In this document: positions 1 to 13,100 of the stretch, one piece after another
Layout: every line of letters starts with the position of its first letter
Position numbering within the stretch: the first letter of the stretch is position 1
Assembly: GCF_900496995.4 (NCBI RefSeq)
Contig: NC_044027.1
Span: 14,842,743 to 14,906,742 of the forward strand
Length of the DNA stretch: 64,000 nt
Direction: 5' to 3'
Origin: Aquila chrysaetos chrysaetos
Lineage: Eukaryota; Chordata; Aves; Accipitriformes; Accipitridae
The notes under the pieces: generated by a model
The model's database searches: none
What the model was told of the DNA's origin: nothing
Seen by the model: the letters and a program-made list of their open reading frames with translations, nothing else
Made by a program: the position numbers and the translations under genes

Positions 1-1065
1 TGATGATCATTACTCTTCCTTTCAATGGCACCTCCTGCTGATGTGTTACTAGAGTGATTGCATAGACTCTTCCACTGCTAGATCTGTGTATCTCTTCCAA
101 TTTGATATATGGAGAGTAAAAAGGAAAATAACAGGCCATGATAATTACCCCTTAGTGCGTGAAGTTTTGTCCCAACTCTAAAGACAGTATAAAACTGTAA
201 CTCAAATTCCTGCAATGGAAACGCTCGCTCTTCTCCTGCCAGACCTCTTCACTTATCGGTCCTGGTACCACATGTGGGGGAACATTGGAGGGATGCTGTA
301 GCTCTGTGAGAGGGGAGCTTGCATGCTTTGTTGGTGCATCATCTCTGCATTAAATCTAATCCTGGTTCAGGGGCAGACAGGTGCAGGAGGGTGGCAAACC
401 CACAGCTGAGAGATGCCTCTGTGGGAGCATCTTGAGCCAGGCATACCTGTTTGACTTGACAGTTTTGCTCTTTTTGCAGTCTGGGAAGGATATGAATGGT
501 GATTGGCACATAGTCTCTCCTCAGTATGTCTCATTGTAAAACAACAATGTGCCGACTCCAGGAGTTAAGGGAGATGGGTATTTGTTTTCACTTAAGATTG
601 ATAGAGCATTTCAGTATGTAGCAGTTCTGTCTGAGTGCAGACCAGCCAAATAGCATGTCCATTGAAAAGAGGCGGTAAAATAGGAATTTTAAAGAAATAA
701 AAGCAAAAGTCTTTGCCTTTTTTAGTACCCCAAATAACTAGTTTATTGGTTCAGGATGAACAAGATACAGTTAAATTACTCTTCTAGCAGCACTCAAACT
801 GGTGCCTTATTCTTGCATATTATGTATTTCCATTCCAGCGCAAGACACCCTTTTTTTGTTTTGTTTTTCCAAGCAAATAGAACAACTTTCAAAGTATTTT
901 ACTGTTTTTCTGCTATGATAAATTTGGTCATGCTGTGGATGCCTGTTCTGCAATCCTGGAGTCAAACTGTTCCTTTATAGATAGCTGCAGCAGAGTAAAA
1001 GCGGGAGGTGCTCTGCAGTTACTTGGAAAAATGGTATGTTCTGATGCTTGTTGAACTCATTGCAG
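1..1065 (+). other. FUBP3: FUBP3 intron (5' part outside window)
   Basis: No exon could be read here. The exon expected just before 1066 should encode the start of KH1 (a VPDKMVGF-like segment), and nothing of that kind is present in any frame. The window therefore opens inside an intron of at least 1065 bases that ends with the acceptor at 1064-1065. Open frames here are short and resemble nothing I know. Confidence 0.8.
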
Positions 1066-1137
1066 TAATCGGCAGGGGAGGAGAACAGATCTCACGGATT
1101 CAGGCAGAGTCTGGCTGCAAAATTCAAATTGCTCCAG
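1066..1137 (+). CDS. FUBP3: FUBP3 exon: KH1, GXXG loop
   Basis: The acceptor is TTGCAG at 1060-1065 and the donor GTAAGA at 1138. It begins two bases into an Ile codon and encodes [17 protein letters not shown] and the following KIQIAP, the core helices and GRGG loop of KH1. It ends after the first base of an Asp codon that the next exon completes. Confidence 0.96.
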
Positions 1138-4100
1138 GTAAGAGCCTCTTTGTATGGCAGGTGAACAGATTTTAATGTTGAAGGATGTTATGTCCATTAG
1201 ATCAGGTGCCTTGCCATGCTCATGGTGTGTTATCACAGCTAACAACTAATATATACTAGGCTAAGATGCATGGGAGAGCTGTTGTGGGACTGACCTCCTG
1301 ACTAGCATAGCAAACAGGTTTGTCAGGTGGTTTGGGGAATGAAGCAATTAAGGAACTAACTGTCTTTAAGCAACAGATGAGTACAGTGCAAATGGACAAT
1401 CCATGTTGTACTTAGACCTGAAATTGCAGGTGTTGAGTTCTCTCCTGGTGGTACCACTTTACTCAGTGGTTTGCCCCTGATTAGTCTGGTCAGCTCCAAC
1501 TCCTGGCAGAAGATATTTCAGGAGGGTGGCAGCAGCTCTTCGTACAACTCGCCTTGCATCAAAAAAATGGGACCATCCGTTTGTTCTGTGCTAGTGCCTG
1601 TTTGCTTTGGGGAAGACTGTACTACAGTGCTCTACAGAAAACTTGATGAACGTAATCTAAGTTCTTACTCCTCCTTTTATTTGGTGGGGAAAGCTTTAAA
1701 AGGATGCATACATCCAGTGAATCGTTTAAAATATGTTGACCCTGGATGTCTTTGAATTCATTAATGTGCTCTGTGTGCCGGGGGCAGGGGGGCAGCGCTT
1801 CCATTAGTGCTTGATAGTTACTGAAACAGCTGCCATTTTTTTAATTCCATGTATTAAAAGTTTCTTTCTTGTTTCTTTTGTAGACAGTGGTGGGATGCCC
1901 GAGAGGCCCTGTGTACTCACCGGGACGCCAGAGAGCATTGAGTGAGTCCTGATTTCATTTCTCTCCTTTCTCCTTCTCTCTCTTCTCCCTAATGCTGTGC
2001 TCTGTCAGTGGTGCTACTTGGTTAGCCACACCAGTGAACGTTGGCCTAGAGAAACTTGAGGGTCTCTGGAGCATAGAACCTCTTGGTCTGATGCTTTAAA
2101 CTGTGCACCTCAAAGGCTTTTTTCCAGTTGCAGTTTGAACCCTCTGCAGAAATTTCCGTGGAATTCCCCTCCGCAGGGCAAGGTTGCTCTTAGGGCACCT
2201 AGGATGCAGTTTTCTAACTGCAGCTTTCCAGGATACTGAGCTAAGCTGTTGAAGGGCACTTCTCTTCTCCCCTTCGCTTCCCTACTCCTATTGAGATGAC
2301 CATCCTTCCAGCTGAAGAAGGGCTGCATGAGGCCTCCAAAGCCTGTCGGTGCCACTCCAGAATAATCTGGAGGTGTTGGTGTTGTTGCAGAGCAGCATGA
2401 GGCCCATGGGTGTGCTTGCCTCTGCATCGCTGCCAACAAGAAGCAAAGGACTGAACCAAAGTCTTGAATTCTGATCCCTGCATGGTAGAGACACGTGGCC
2501 AGCCAGCAGGGGTTTCTACTCTTTAGACCTATAGAAACTTTAGGGACAGTGTTTCCTCCCTCCCCCTTCCCAGGAGCTGAGTTTGAGACTCTCACAAACC
2601 AGTTGAGGACCTCCTGCTGGAACTGGATCCAGGATCCTCAGGCTTACAGGAACACACTTAACATATGGAGCTGCTCTTTCTCTCCCCAGCCTTTGGGTAG
2701 GTGGGTTTTTTAAAATCCATCTGGAAATCTTTGAGTTGCATTTGATAGTGAAAATACATGGGCGCAAAGACTGTCTCTCTAAAGAGAAGACACTCATCAT
2801 TCTTCCATTCCTAAGAGATCTAAGGGTACTTAAATCTCCTTATTCTACCATAATACTGCAAGCAGTGAGCCAGAATAAATATAATTGGCAAGCTCACATT
2901 ATAGGGCAGGCAATGTATTCTTGCTGATATTGAAGTGCTTTTTCCCCTTTAGCAGAGGATATTTCAGAACAAGAGCAAAATATTAAAAAGCTGGGATGCC
3001 TGATGAGATGCAGTTGGGGGAAGATGGGGGAGAGGTATAGATAAGACTTCATGGTTCTGAAATCCGCGGTTAAATGTAGTCATGTCCAAGGCTGTCTTTA
3101 AATAAAATGTAAATAAGTTTTAAAAAAAAAAAGTGAGAATACTCAGTTTGTGAAGCAGAGCAAGGTGTTGAGGACATGGAATTAGGCAAAATTTAATTTA
3201 CTTTTGTGCTAAAATTCTTGTCAAGTTGGTTGGTTGAACTATTTTTTTAGGCTACTTATAGAAAAAGAAAATTAAGTAAGGAAACCTATCTAGATGTCAG
3301 ACTTTGAAGGGTTTTGTGAGGAGTGTTTCCATGAGTTATATCCAGTGGCAAACTAATAGGTTTAATTTCCAAATGACCCCTTCTCATCTGAAATACATTG
3401 TGTATTAACTGTTGTAGTCTCTCTTTTGTCACTAAAAGAACTTTATGCAAAATATGAAGATAGATGAATAAAACCTCTTTAAGACTCTTCCAGAATATTT
3501 GAAGTGGGCTTCCAGAAATTCCACCTTTTGCCTCGTTTTGTGAGAAAGTCAAGAGAAAGCAGTGCTCTGATCTGTGTGCAGCCTCAGATCACCACCCCTT
3601 GGGCTGTCTTGGGTGAATGTCTACTTGCGAGGGATGACTTTGTATTGTTTCTTCAAATCGCCAGAGAGAAGACAGTCCTCCTAGGGTGCCTGATATGGCT
3701 TGGTATAAAGTGGAGAGAGGGGAAGATACTGCTTTAGGCTGAATAGGGAACTGGTGACTTTCTTCCACCTACTTTGAGAAGGGTTGTGGGAGAAGGACAG
3801 GAAAGGGATGTGTTGGTACTAGGAGTCTTCAAGGTAAAGAGAAACCCTGTCAGCTACCTCTGACATACAAAAGATTTTAGAGGAGGGATCTTTAATCTCC
3901 CAAATGCTTCTTTGTGTGTCTCTTCTCACCAGGAGTAGAAGAACCCAGTCTTTCACTGGTTGCTGCTGCAGTATCCTTGCCTCGCTTCGTGGTGTAGCTT
4001 CAGCACCTATTGCTTGGGGCAGAGGCTGTGTTAGAACAGTGTTCTGTTGCTGCTGGTAAGAGCAGGCAGAGAAGAGCAAGGCAATTGCCTGTGACTGATC

Positions 4101-7100
4101 AGAGAGTGGTTAACCAATGTGCTGTGTTAGTATCAAAGCAGCGTGTAGTTTTTGTCTTGACCAAGAAGAACAGAGCTTGAGTTTTACCAAATATTGTACA
4201 TATGTTAAAAAGTTTAGAAAAGTTTAGAACCTAGAGCATCTTCATTCAAAATAAGCACCCCAAATGCTATAGCTCAACTATTGTCCTTAACTTCCGAAGA
4301 GGTCAGAGCATGCTGCTGCTCTTCCTTCTCTCTTCCCCTTTCAAAAATCAAACTGCTTATAAGTAATCATGATGGGGAAAATATACATCAAAGAGTTAAA
4401 AAAAAAAAAAAAAAAAAAAGCAAACATTGTGCTAACTATGGTTTCCTCCATCTTTTCACTTCTTCTCCTCTCCCTGATCACTTCCCATTCCGATGGTTCC
4501 TGGTCTCTTGGTCACGTGGAACAATGTTGTCTAATGGTTGTTTCCCTCGATTCTTTTCCAAAGACAAGCAAAACGGCTACTGGGGCAGATTGTAGATCGC
4601 TGTCGGAACGGACCTGGTTTTCACAACGATGTTGATGGCAACAGTACGATTCAGGAGATTTTGATCCCGGCATCCAAAGTGGGTCTAGTCATCGGCAAAG
4701 GAGGTGAAACAATAAAACAGTTGCAGGTGCGCAAGATGCATTTACTTTAGGGCTCTCTTCCCTACTGCAGCTTCTCTAGATCAACAAGAGCGTGCTGAAA
4801 TGGAGAGCCTTGAATGCTCTAACCTTCTACAGCAGGGACTACTCTTCTGCCTTCAAAGAGCTGGACTCAAATCCAATCTCGTGTTACAAACAAAATAGGT
4901 TTGGCCCCAGCTACGCATGTAGTGGAGTTTTGCCAGAACTGTGAAAGAAACTCGTGTGCTTTAGATAACGTTTGGTGCGTGCTGTTTAGGAGGGGATTCT
5001 TGTAGCCAAGAAAAGGCTATGTCTAGTCTGCTGCTGCAATAGTTTTTAATGCCAGCCACGCTGTTGTAGTGCCGTGCTTCTCTTTTGTTGCTGATCTGTG
5101 ATAAAGCTGGCGTGTGTTGTCTTTTTTTTTTCTCATCCCACCCCTTTCTAATTAAAAGTGTTGTGTTATGTATAAATCTATGTTCCTAAACATTCTTTAT
5201 TCCTCCATCTGGTACAAGTTTTTTAAAGAATAGACGGTTTCAGAAAAGCACCTAGGTCAAAAATATAGGTGTTTTGAGTGCCCTGATTAGGCCTCTGTCA
5301 TCCAATAGTTTTAAGGCTGGTCACTTAATAACTGTTATATGCAGACAGCTACAGATTTTGGAAAGGGATGAAAAAATCAGTTGTTGAGGTAGAGGGGTTC
5401 TCTTTGCTGCAAGGAATTCAGCTATTTGAGAACTTCAGGAGTAGCACACTTTCTGGCAGTCCTTTACACTCTGGGACTGTTACTGAATTTGTGCTATAAC
5501 TACCGTGAAGAGCTAAAGTAGCATTCTGTAAAGCTGCTGATTTGACCTACGTAATGTTTAGTAACCAAAATATAGTCCCTTGTTTTAGGGACTCTGCTTA
5601 GCAAAGTGCTCTGTGCTTTTTCTTCAGGAGCGAACAGGTGTGAAAATGATTATGATCCAAGATGGTCCATTGCCTACTGGAGCAGATAAACCTCTCCGTA
5701 TTACTGGAGATGCATTTAAAGTACAGGTATGTAATGAAAGTAAGCAGTTGCCCCAGAGAGCCGAGGAGAAATTTAAACTTTAGCGTATTTGTGAGCATCT
5801 AATGGAGTCAAATCCAACTGTAGATGTAAAGATCCTTGCTGGTTTTGTTTGTTCTGTAAGGTTGATGAAGTTTGAGTAGAGCAAGGTAAAACACCAGACT
5901 AGCAAGCACTGGCTTGTTTACAGCGTAACCTAGGAGCTCTCACTCCACACAGGTATTAGACACGGGTAGGAGAAGAGCTGAGGAGGAGGGTTTGGAGAAA
6001 GTAGCTTTGAAACGCTTTCCAGTCTGTGTAGCAAAAAATCATAGCTATATGTTACTTGAGCAAATGGGTTCTTAGTGACTAACTTAATCACACATTTGAG
6101 AAAGATTTGTGGAAGGTTCACTATCTCAGACAGCCAATTGACGCAGGTAATTAAAAAAATAATCCCACAACAACTCCTGAAACCAAGGGGTTTGCTTAAT
6201 ATTGGTACCTCAGTCTCCTAGTGTCAGGGTTCTACAGATATGTTCATACCTGCGGTTCAAAGCAAAAACCCATGATCAGCTGGAAACTGGAAGATTGCAG
6301 CATGATGGGAGTGCTTGAATTAAAGAATTAAAGTTTAGCTGTGGCACGTTCCACTTCTCAGCAAGTGCTTTTCATACCTTGCTAAGTACTTAAATCTAGC
6401 TTAGCATTCCTGTCTCTAATAAAAATAGTTCTATTTCATAGGATCTCCCTAATCATAAATTGCTGCAACAGTTGATGTTGCTCAGGAATGGTATGTTCGG
6501 GTTGTATTTTTCAAAGCTCTTACTGTAAGTGGGCTTTTAGATTTAAATTTTTTTTCCCAAAATTCTTATACTTATTGTGGAGGCATAGATATGCAAAAGA
6601 GTTCAGTGGCAGTCTTGCTACTTTTAACCCAATCATACTTTCAGTGCTGCAACTTCCCAGGTGGCAGCTTCTGCCTTGCAAGATTTGCTGTTGTCGTATC
6701 TTCCGTGCCATAAATCATGCCAAGCAATCATGGAGACTGCATAGGCTGCAAGATCTTTGAGGCACTTAGAAAAGTTGAGCACGCTTAGAAAGCACTTAAG
6801 AAGCTGGATGAATCCTTAGGTTTGGTGGGATTCTCTGGATGCTGCAACAGTGTTTCTTAACTCTCTCAAACCCCTATGAAATTTCCATTGGTCTTACTTC
6901 TGTCTTGGCATCTCTGAAATGTCTTGAGTTGTTTCTTTCTGTAAAAAATACCACAGGGGCATGGAAAATACATAAAAATGTGAAAGGAGTCAGATTCACC
7001 AGTGTCCCTCAAACTTGGAAATAGAACCAAAATGTCAAAAGCTTAACTGGTAATATTTAGAAACAAAGGCTTTGGTTTTGACATGTAGGCTTTTTTTTAA

Positions 7101-10100
7101 TGGTGACTACTATTGGCTTATTTCCAAGGTACACTTTTACTAGCTTGTGAATGGCCTTGAGGGCTGAAAGTAGGTAGGAAGAATATTCATTTGTCTCAGA
7201 AAATGTCTTGCTGGATTGCTGCAGACTTGGGCTTAACTTTTCTGAGTGTCAAAAAGCTCACTACTGCCCACCTGCCTCCTTAGTACGTGCTCTCTAGCTC
7301 TTAGTGGACATGATCTCTGATATGCTACCATAGCTTCTACCTTACTATATTGGTTTCAGTTCTATCCAATAGGAAAGGGCCTTTGCTTCCTTTAATTTAA
7401 AAATAAAACAAACAAAAAAACCCCCAAAGATATTTTAAAAGCTAAAGGGCCTTTTTGAAAGACCAAAGGAAGCAATTGCATGCAAGAAACTGCCACCCTG
7501 CACACGTGGCAGGTTTTGTCAGACATGGAAGATACCGTCAAGAACAGATCTCCCTTGACTGTGGTAAAAGAAATTCTAAATCAGAATGCTGTTTCTGTTA
7601 AGCAGATGGAGATCGCTTTGCCTGAAGCCTGACAATTAGCCACTGTTGAGGCCCTGACACCAAGATGGCAAGCAGAATAATTTTAAGCTAACTGTAACTT
7701 CTTTCCCCATGTAGCAAGCAAGGGAAATGGTACTGGAGATCATCCGAGAGAAAGATCAGGCAGACTTCCGAGGCGTACGCAATGATTTCAGTTCTAGAAT
7801 GGGAGGAGGCAGCATAGAGGTATGTTTTCTTCACGAGTACTCTGCTAACCTCCCTGTGGGATGGGTAGTGGGTGGAAGTCATCAAATTGCACATGTAACC
7901 TGTAAGCATATTTTTAAATGCATTGTGTTCTGTTGCCAGAAGAGTGACTCTGGCTGCAAAGAGGAGGAGTTCTCATGGACTCCCAGATGGCGCTTTTCTA
8001 ATTGTCTTTTTAAGCTGCATTCTTGTAGTGCAGAGTTCATTTAGCGGGGAAGGAATTTGTGGCCACATGTTTGTTTTTCTTAAGCGATATGGTTCTGTAG
8101 CCTGCAGCTGCCTAATGTGGCCTGTCCTTATAGTTAAGAGCATCTCCTTGTAAAATCAGAGTAATTTAGTCTAGTTCTCTGAGCTTTCATACTGCTTTGC
8201 CTTTCCCATCAGGTCTCTGTGCCCAGGTTTGCTGTTGGAATTGTGATAGGAAGAAATGGAGAAATGATCAAAAAGATTCAGAATGATGCTGGAGTTAGGA
8301 TTCAATTTAAACCAGGTTTGTGTGAGGATGGAGAGCCATTACTTTCTCACCAGTGTTCCAGTTTGCAATTGCTAATGTGAATCTGATCTGAGGTCACAGC
8401 AGCTAGGCTTTCTTAATTTAAAGGTGCATTGTGTCTCTTTCTGAAACCCATTTAAATATGATGTGCTGCTTCCTCGTGCACTTTCTGGTTTTCAGAGAGT
8501 AAGATATACAGCTCATTTGCAAACATTAGATGTCACAACAGTCATGTCTTGAGTGGTGATTATATGGATAAACAAAATAACAATAACAAAGAAACTTTTA
8601 TTTCCTGTTAAAGAATTCTCCTTCAGGACATTAAAGCCTTTGGGGATCAGGAGTTGATTAATTCTAAGTAACTTTCTCTGGGTCCTTGGCTGTCTGATCA
8701 CCTATCAAAGCTGCCTTTGTCCTCTTAAAATCATATCAGTCTTTTTCATGGCTTTTTGACATTTGAAAGTGTTGCCTTTTGAATGTTGTTCCCTCTGCAA
8801 TGTGGGTTGGGTTTTGTCTTCTTTCAGCCCATGGAAGAGGGGCTGGAGGTGGAGGGAAGAGGTAGCTCTTGGGGTAGTTACGTTATGTGAAAATGCTGCT
8901 AGCAATGGTGGTGCTAAAAGGAAGCTTTTGTTGGCGGGTGGATGTTTTCTCCTTTTAATTTAGTCTTTGCCACCTCTCTTCACAGATGATGGGATTAGTT
9001 CTGAAAGAGTCGCACAGGTCATGGGGCTTCACGATAGGTGTCAACACGCAGCACACATCATCAGTGAGCTCATTCTCACAGCACAGGTGGGTTCTGGAGG
9101 CTCTTGGGAGGAAGGTGCTTACATGGGAATGTAGTCTGCATGCATGCAGCTGTGTGGATGGATGCCGCCATCTGAAAAACAGTGTTAAATTTTGCCTCTG
9201 GTAGGCCACACATGCTGCTGCCCAGGACAGAGCTGCTAGGTTTGGTTTTTGTTTATTTGGTTTTTTTTAATGTAATATGGGTTAACTGAGCTATGGGAAG
9301 GTCTCCTATTCTCAGGCAGTATTATGAGGCCTCATCATTATAGCTCCACGTTTACCCCCCATGTTTTGTTGTTCTAAAGTTATTTGGAAATGGTGACCTG
9401 GTGGAATGGAGTCCAGCAGTAATGTGAGACAGTGACTGGAGGCTTTGCTCAGTAGGGCTGAGTAAAGCTTAGACAGCAGAGCATTAACAGTGCTCAGTGA
9501 TGCCTCCTCTTCAGACTCCAGTCCTCTGGTCTAGTGGCTGTCGGAGGCAGGGGAAGGCAATGAATTCTCACATACGCGGTCACCATGCTCCAAGACAGAC
9601 ACCAACGTATTGCATTGCCCAAGAGCAAGAAGTACAAAGATGGGTGAAGTAGTAGGGCAGACTCATGAAGGAGGTTGCATATCCCTTTGTATTATGACAA
9701 GTAAAGATGTTCAGCCATTCCACACCAGATACCTGAGCATAATTTGTCCATCAAGGGTAGGTCTTGTTACCTCTTCTTGCCCCGAGACCTGGTTTGAATA
9801 CTTGATTTCATAATTCTTTTAATAATCCACTGAAATTTTGAGGTCTGTCATGATAGTCTCTGACTGCCCATGGCCTTTGCTTTTGGAGAAATTGGTTACC
9901 CAAAATAGGTACGTCCTTTAAGTGTCTTTGAACTTAAAAGCTTCCTTTAGAAGTTTTGGAAAATGTGCATTTCAGCTGAGTAATTCCAGCAGTTCTATAA
10001 AGAATGACACTTGAAAGGGTTTGGAAGCAACTTCTGTGTGTGTCAGTGCCAAGATCTATTGGTTGCTCTAAGGAAAGCCCCCATCACAAACTAAAAGTCC

Positions 10101-13100
10101 TTTAGTAGTTGATGCTTGTTTATAGGTTTATTTCAGCAGATGTAAAGGCATGCATTTAAAAAATATAAATATCTTCCTGAGTCAGGAAGGCAACTGTAAC
10201 CTGTGTTACTTGGCATTTCTTTAAAGTGCTTCAAAATCTTGAATGTGAAACTGAAGTCCAAGAATATCTTAATTCAATGCCATTGATTATAATGCAGTTT
10301 AACTTACTTTGCTTTATTTTGGTTTTAACGTGCATTGAGGCCAGCAAAAAAACACTGATACAAATTTTTTGCCTTCCAAGGAACGAGATGGCTTTGGAAG
10401 CTTGGCTGTTGCCCGAGGAAGAGGTCGTGGCCGTGGGGACTGGAGTGTTGGAACACCTGGGGGCATGCAGGAAATAACCTACACGGTGCCAGCCGATAAG
10501 TGTGGTCTTGTTATAGGCAAAGGTAGGTCTGGTGACACTTAATACTAGAACTTGCAATCTTTTTCCCTTGGGATGGTCGCATTCTTGCTGCCTGACAGTG
10601 TGAGGCTTTGGAGTTTTCTGTAATTGCAGGTATTTAGTGGCCGGTGAATGCAGCATAGGAATAAGCTATAAGCACTTGTGGTTGTTTTCTTTGTGGTGCT
10701 CTCACTCATAATTGTACTCTCCAGGCCCTTGTTCACAATCTGTAAGAGAGGCTCTTCATGCAGAGCTGTCAAGTAAGCTTGTTATAACAAGCAGCTGGCT
10801 GAGAAAAGGTAGGTTCATTTGTGGATTCTTTTTATACAGAATTCGTTTAAAGGACAGTTTATCAGGGACAAGCAGAACAGTCATTTCGTCATGCTGGATT
10901 TCTGTGAGTGCCATGTGATAAAATGGAAGGTCTCTGAATGTGGTAATAACAGTAGCTGCTTCCAGCCACGTACCTGAAGTGTCTGATGAATAAAGTGAAG
11001 CAGCAGGATTTGTCTGTATCTGAGCCTGTCACGGAGCAGACTGGTGCACCTTGTCTCGCTCAGACAAGCATGTTCACTGCCAATGGAGGCCCCTTGGCTG
11101 CCTTAGCTGTTGAATCTCTCCATGCTTAGGAGGTGGACAAGGAGTCATCTGGCCTTCCTCTCAAGAACCAGTACAACCCCAAGACAGTTAGGAAAGCAGA
11201 GCATCAACAGCAGTCTCAATTTATCATAGAGCATGAGCTATGCTTCGGGTAATGGCAGTACTTAAATTAGAGCCAGGAGTAGGAGAGCTCTATCGCTCTG
11301 AAGTGTTGCAATGCTTCTGAGTTAATACACTGACGTATCAAAGGAGTTGTATTTAATTTTTCTATCTGCTTATTTCAGAAAGAATGACATGTGCCTTAAC
11401 TAGTATTTAAGTCATCACAGTTGGCTTTTAGCCTCAGGAGAGGTGGGGTGAATAGAATAGGAACAGATTAGCTACAACGGTAAAGGAGGCAGAGTTTCAA
11501 GGGCATTGTGCCATGTTTCAGTGGCATTTAGTTTCCTGCCATCCTGTTGGGCAGGAGTGAGCCTGCGATGAAATGTATTGTGACCTCTTTCCCCTGATGC
11601 ATCTCACTTGTTCCCTTCCATGTGTCTGGCCCCTGTAGCACCCTGAACTCATGCCTTACTGGATGACAAGGGACACAGATATGGGACACGGGCATGTCAG
11701 CAGTATATCTGCAATCATTTTCAGATGTTGTTCTTTGCTGTAAACCTGTTCACAAACCTGAAAACTTTTTTCAATATGAAAAAACACCTGCTCTCCCCAT
11801 TATGCAGAAATTGCAGAGTGATTGTGCTTGATCTCACTGAACAGTCCAATTGGGCAAAAGATCAAGCAAAGCAAATTTTAAGCTCACAAGTGAGAGTTAT
11901 ATGTATGGAAAAATCAAATTATAATGAAACTTTATTGCTGTATCCATTAGTCATCCTTAATAAAGGATCAGAAAAGGTCACTTGTTGTTCAGCAGTGCAC
12001 TGAAGTGGAGCATTTGTGACTACAGAGAGCACTGTGTGCTGAAGAGATAAATGCAGGTAGCAGAGTTAGATGTCCTAGCATTCAAGTGCAAGGCCTGGCA
12101 CAGGCTCACTGTGGGGGTGAAGGGTAGCTTTTTACCTTTGTTTCCACAACAGCAAAATAGGGATTCTTACCCAGCCAGATCAGAAGCTTTCTGGAGTGAC
12201 TAATTACTAGTTGTATGGTGATTTGAGTGCTTGTAGCTTTGTAATACCACCTTGTAATCGGTGTTCTTACAGTGCCTATGCTCTTAGTCTATTGCAGCCT
12301 TCATTTTTTGTCAAGTGAGTGATGGCTGTAGCATTGCCTTTTGGGGCCTGGACCAGGATGGATGTACTACACTTTCCATATGTTGATGCAAGACACCCGA
12401 TCCTTCTTATTTCCTCTCCCACTGCCTGTGGGGTAGCGTAGGGGAGAGAGGACATTAGTGGGGTTTTCTTAACAGTGACCAATTGTAAAACCTTTGCTCC
12501 CCCCTTTTAGTTTCTGAGCAGTTCCCAGCTTTTTTTCCTTTTTTTTTTTTTTTTTTTTTTCTTCTCCCCCTCCACAACCTCCCCCTGCCAGTGATGCAGG
12601 ACTTGGCTGTTAGCCTGCTCTGTAAAATCTGACTGAGTCCTCTGGGCTCACGTAGCTTGGTCTCTGAGGTTCGCACACAAGCAACGGGTATCCTGGGCTG
12701 CTAGGTGTAGTGTTATGTGATGTGGCCAGGTAACTGCTGCGGTGCTTCCAGCTCCATGTCACCACTTGAGAAGGGGGGAAAAGAGGGAGATGAGGAAGTT
12801 TCTCAGCTCAATTTCTGGAGTGTATATGACAGAAGGTCTAGGGCCCTTTTCTTGGGGGCATCACTTCTCAGCTTGGGAGCATGAGCCTTTATGAGCTGAT
12901 AAGAAGTGCTTGGCTCCCTGCAAATCCTGTGTGTAGCTTTTTCCTCTAGAGGGTGGGTAGGTGCAGCTTTTCTTTTCTGAAAGACTCGAGGAAGGGTGGA
13001 GACGAGCGCCATACACATGTCAAGCACTTTCTCTGTTTGGTGGTTCTTGGAAACAAACCGCAGCCTCTCTGGGCCCCCGCTGGATTTCCATGATAAATAC

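Noticed and set aside
8986-9204. 72-codon frame starting exactly at a FUBP3 exon border
   Set aside because: Its ATG lies one base off the FUBP3 reading frame; the real frame encodes [11 protein letters not shown].
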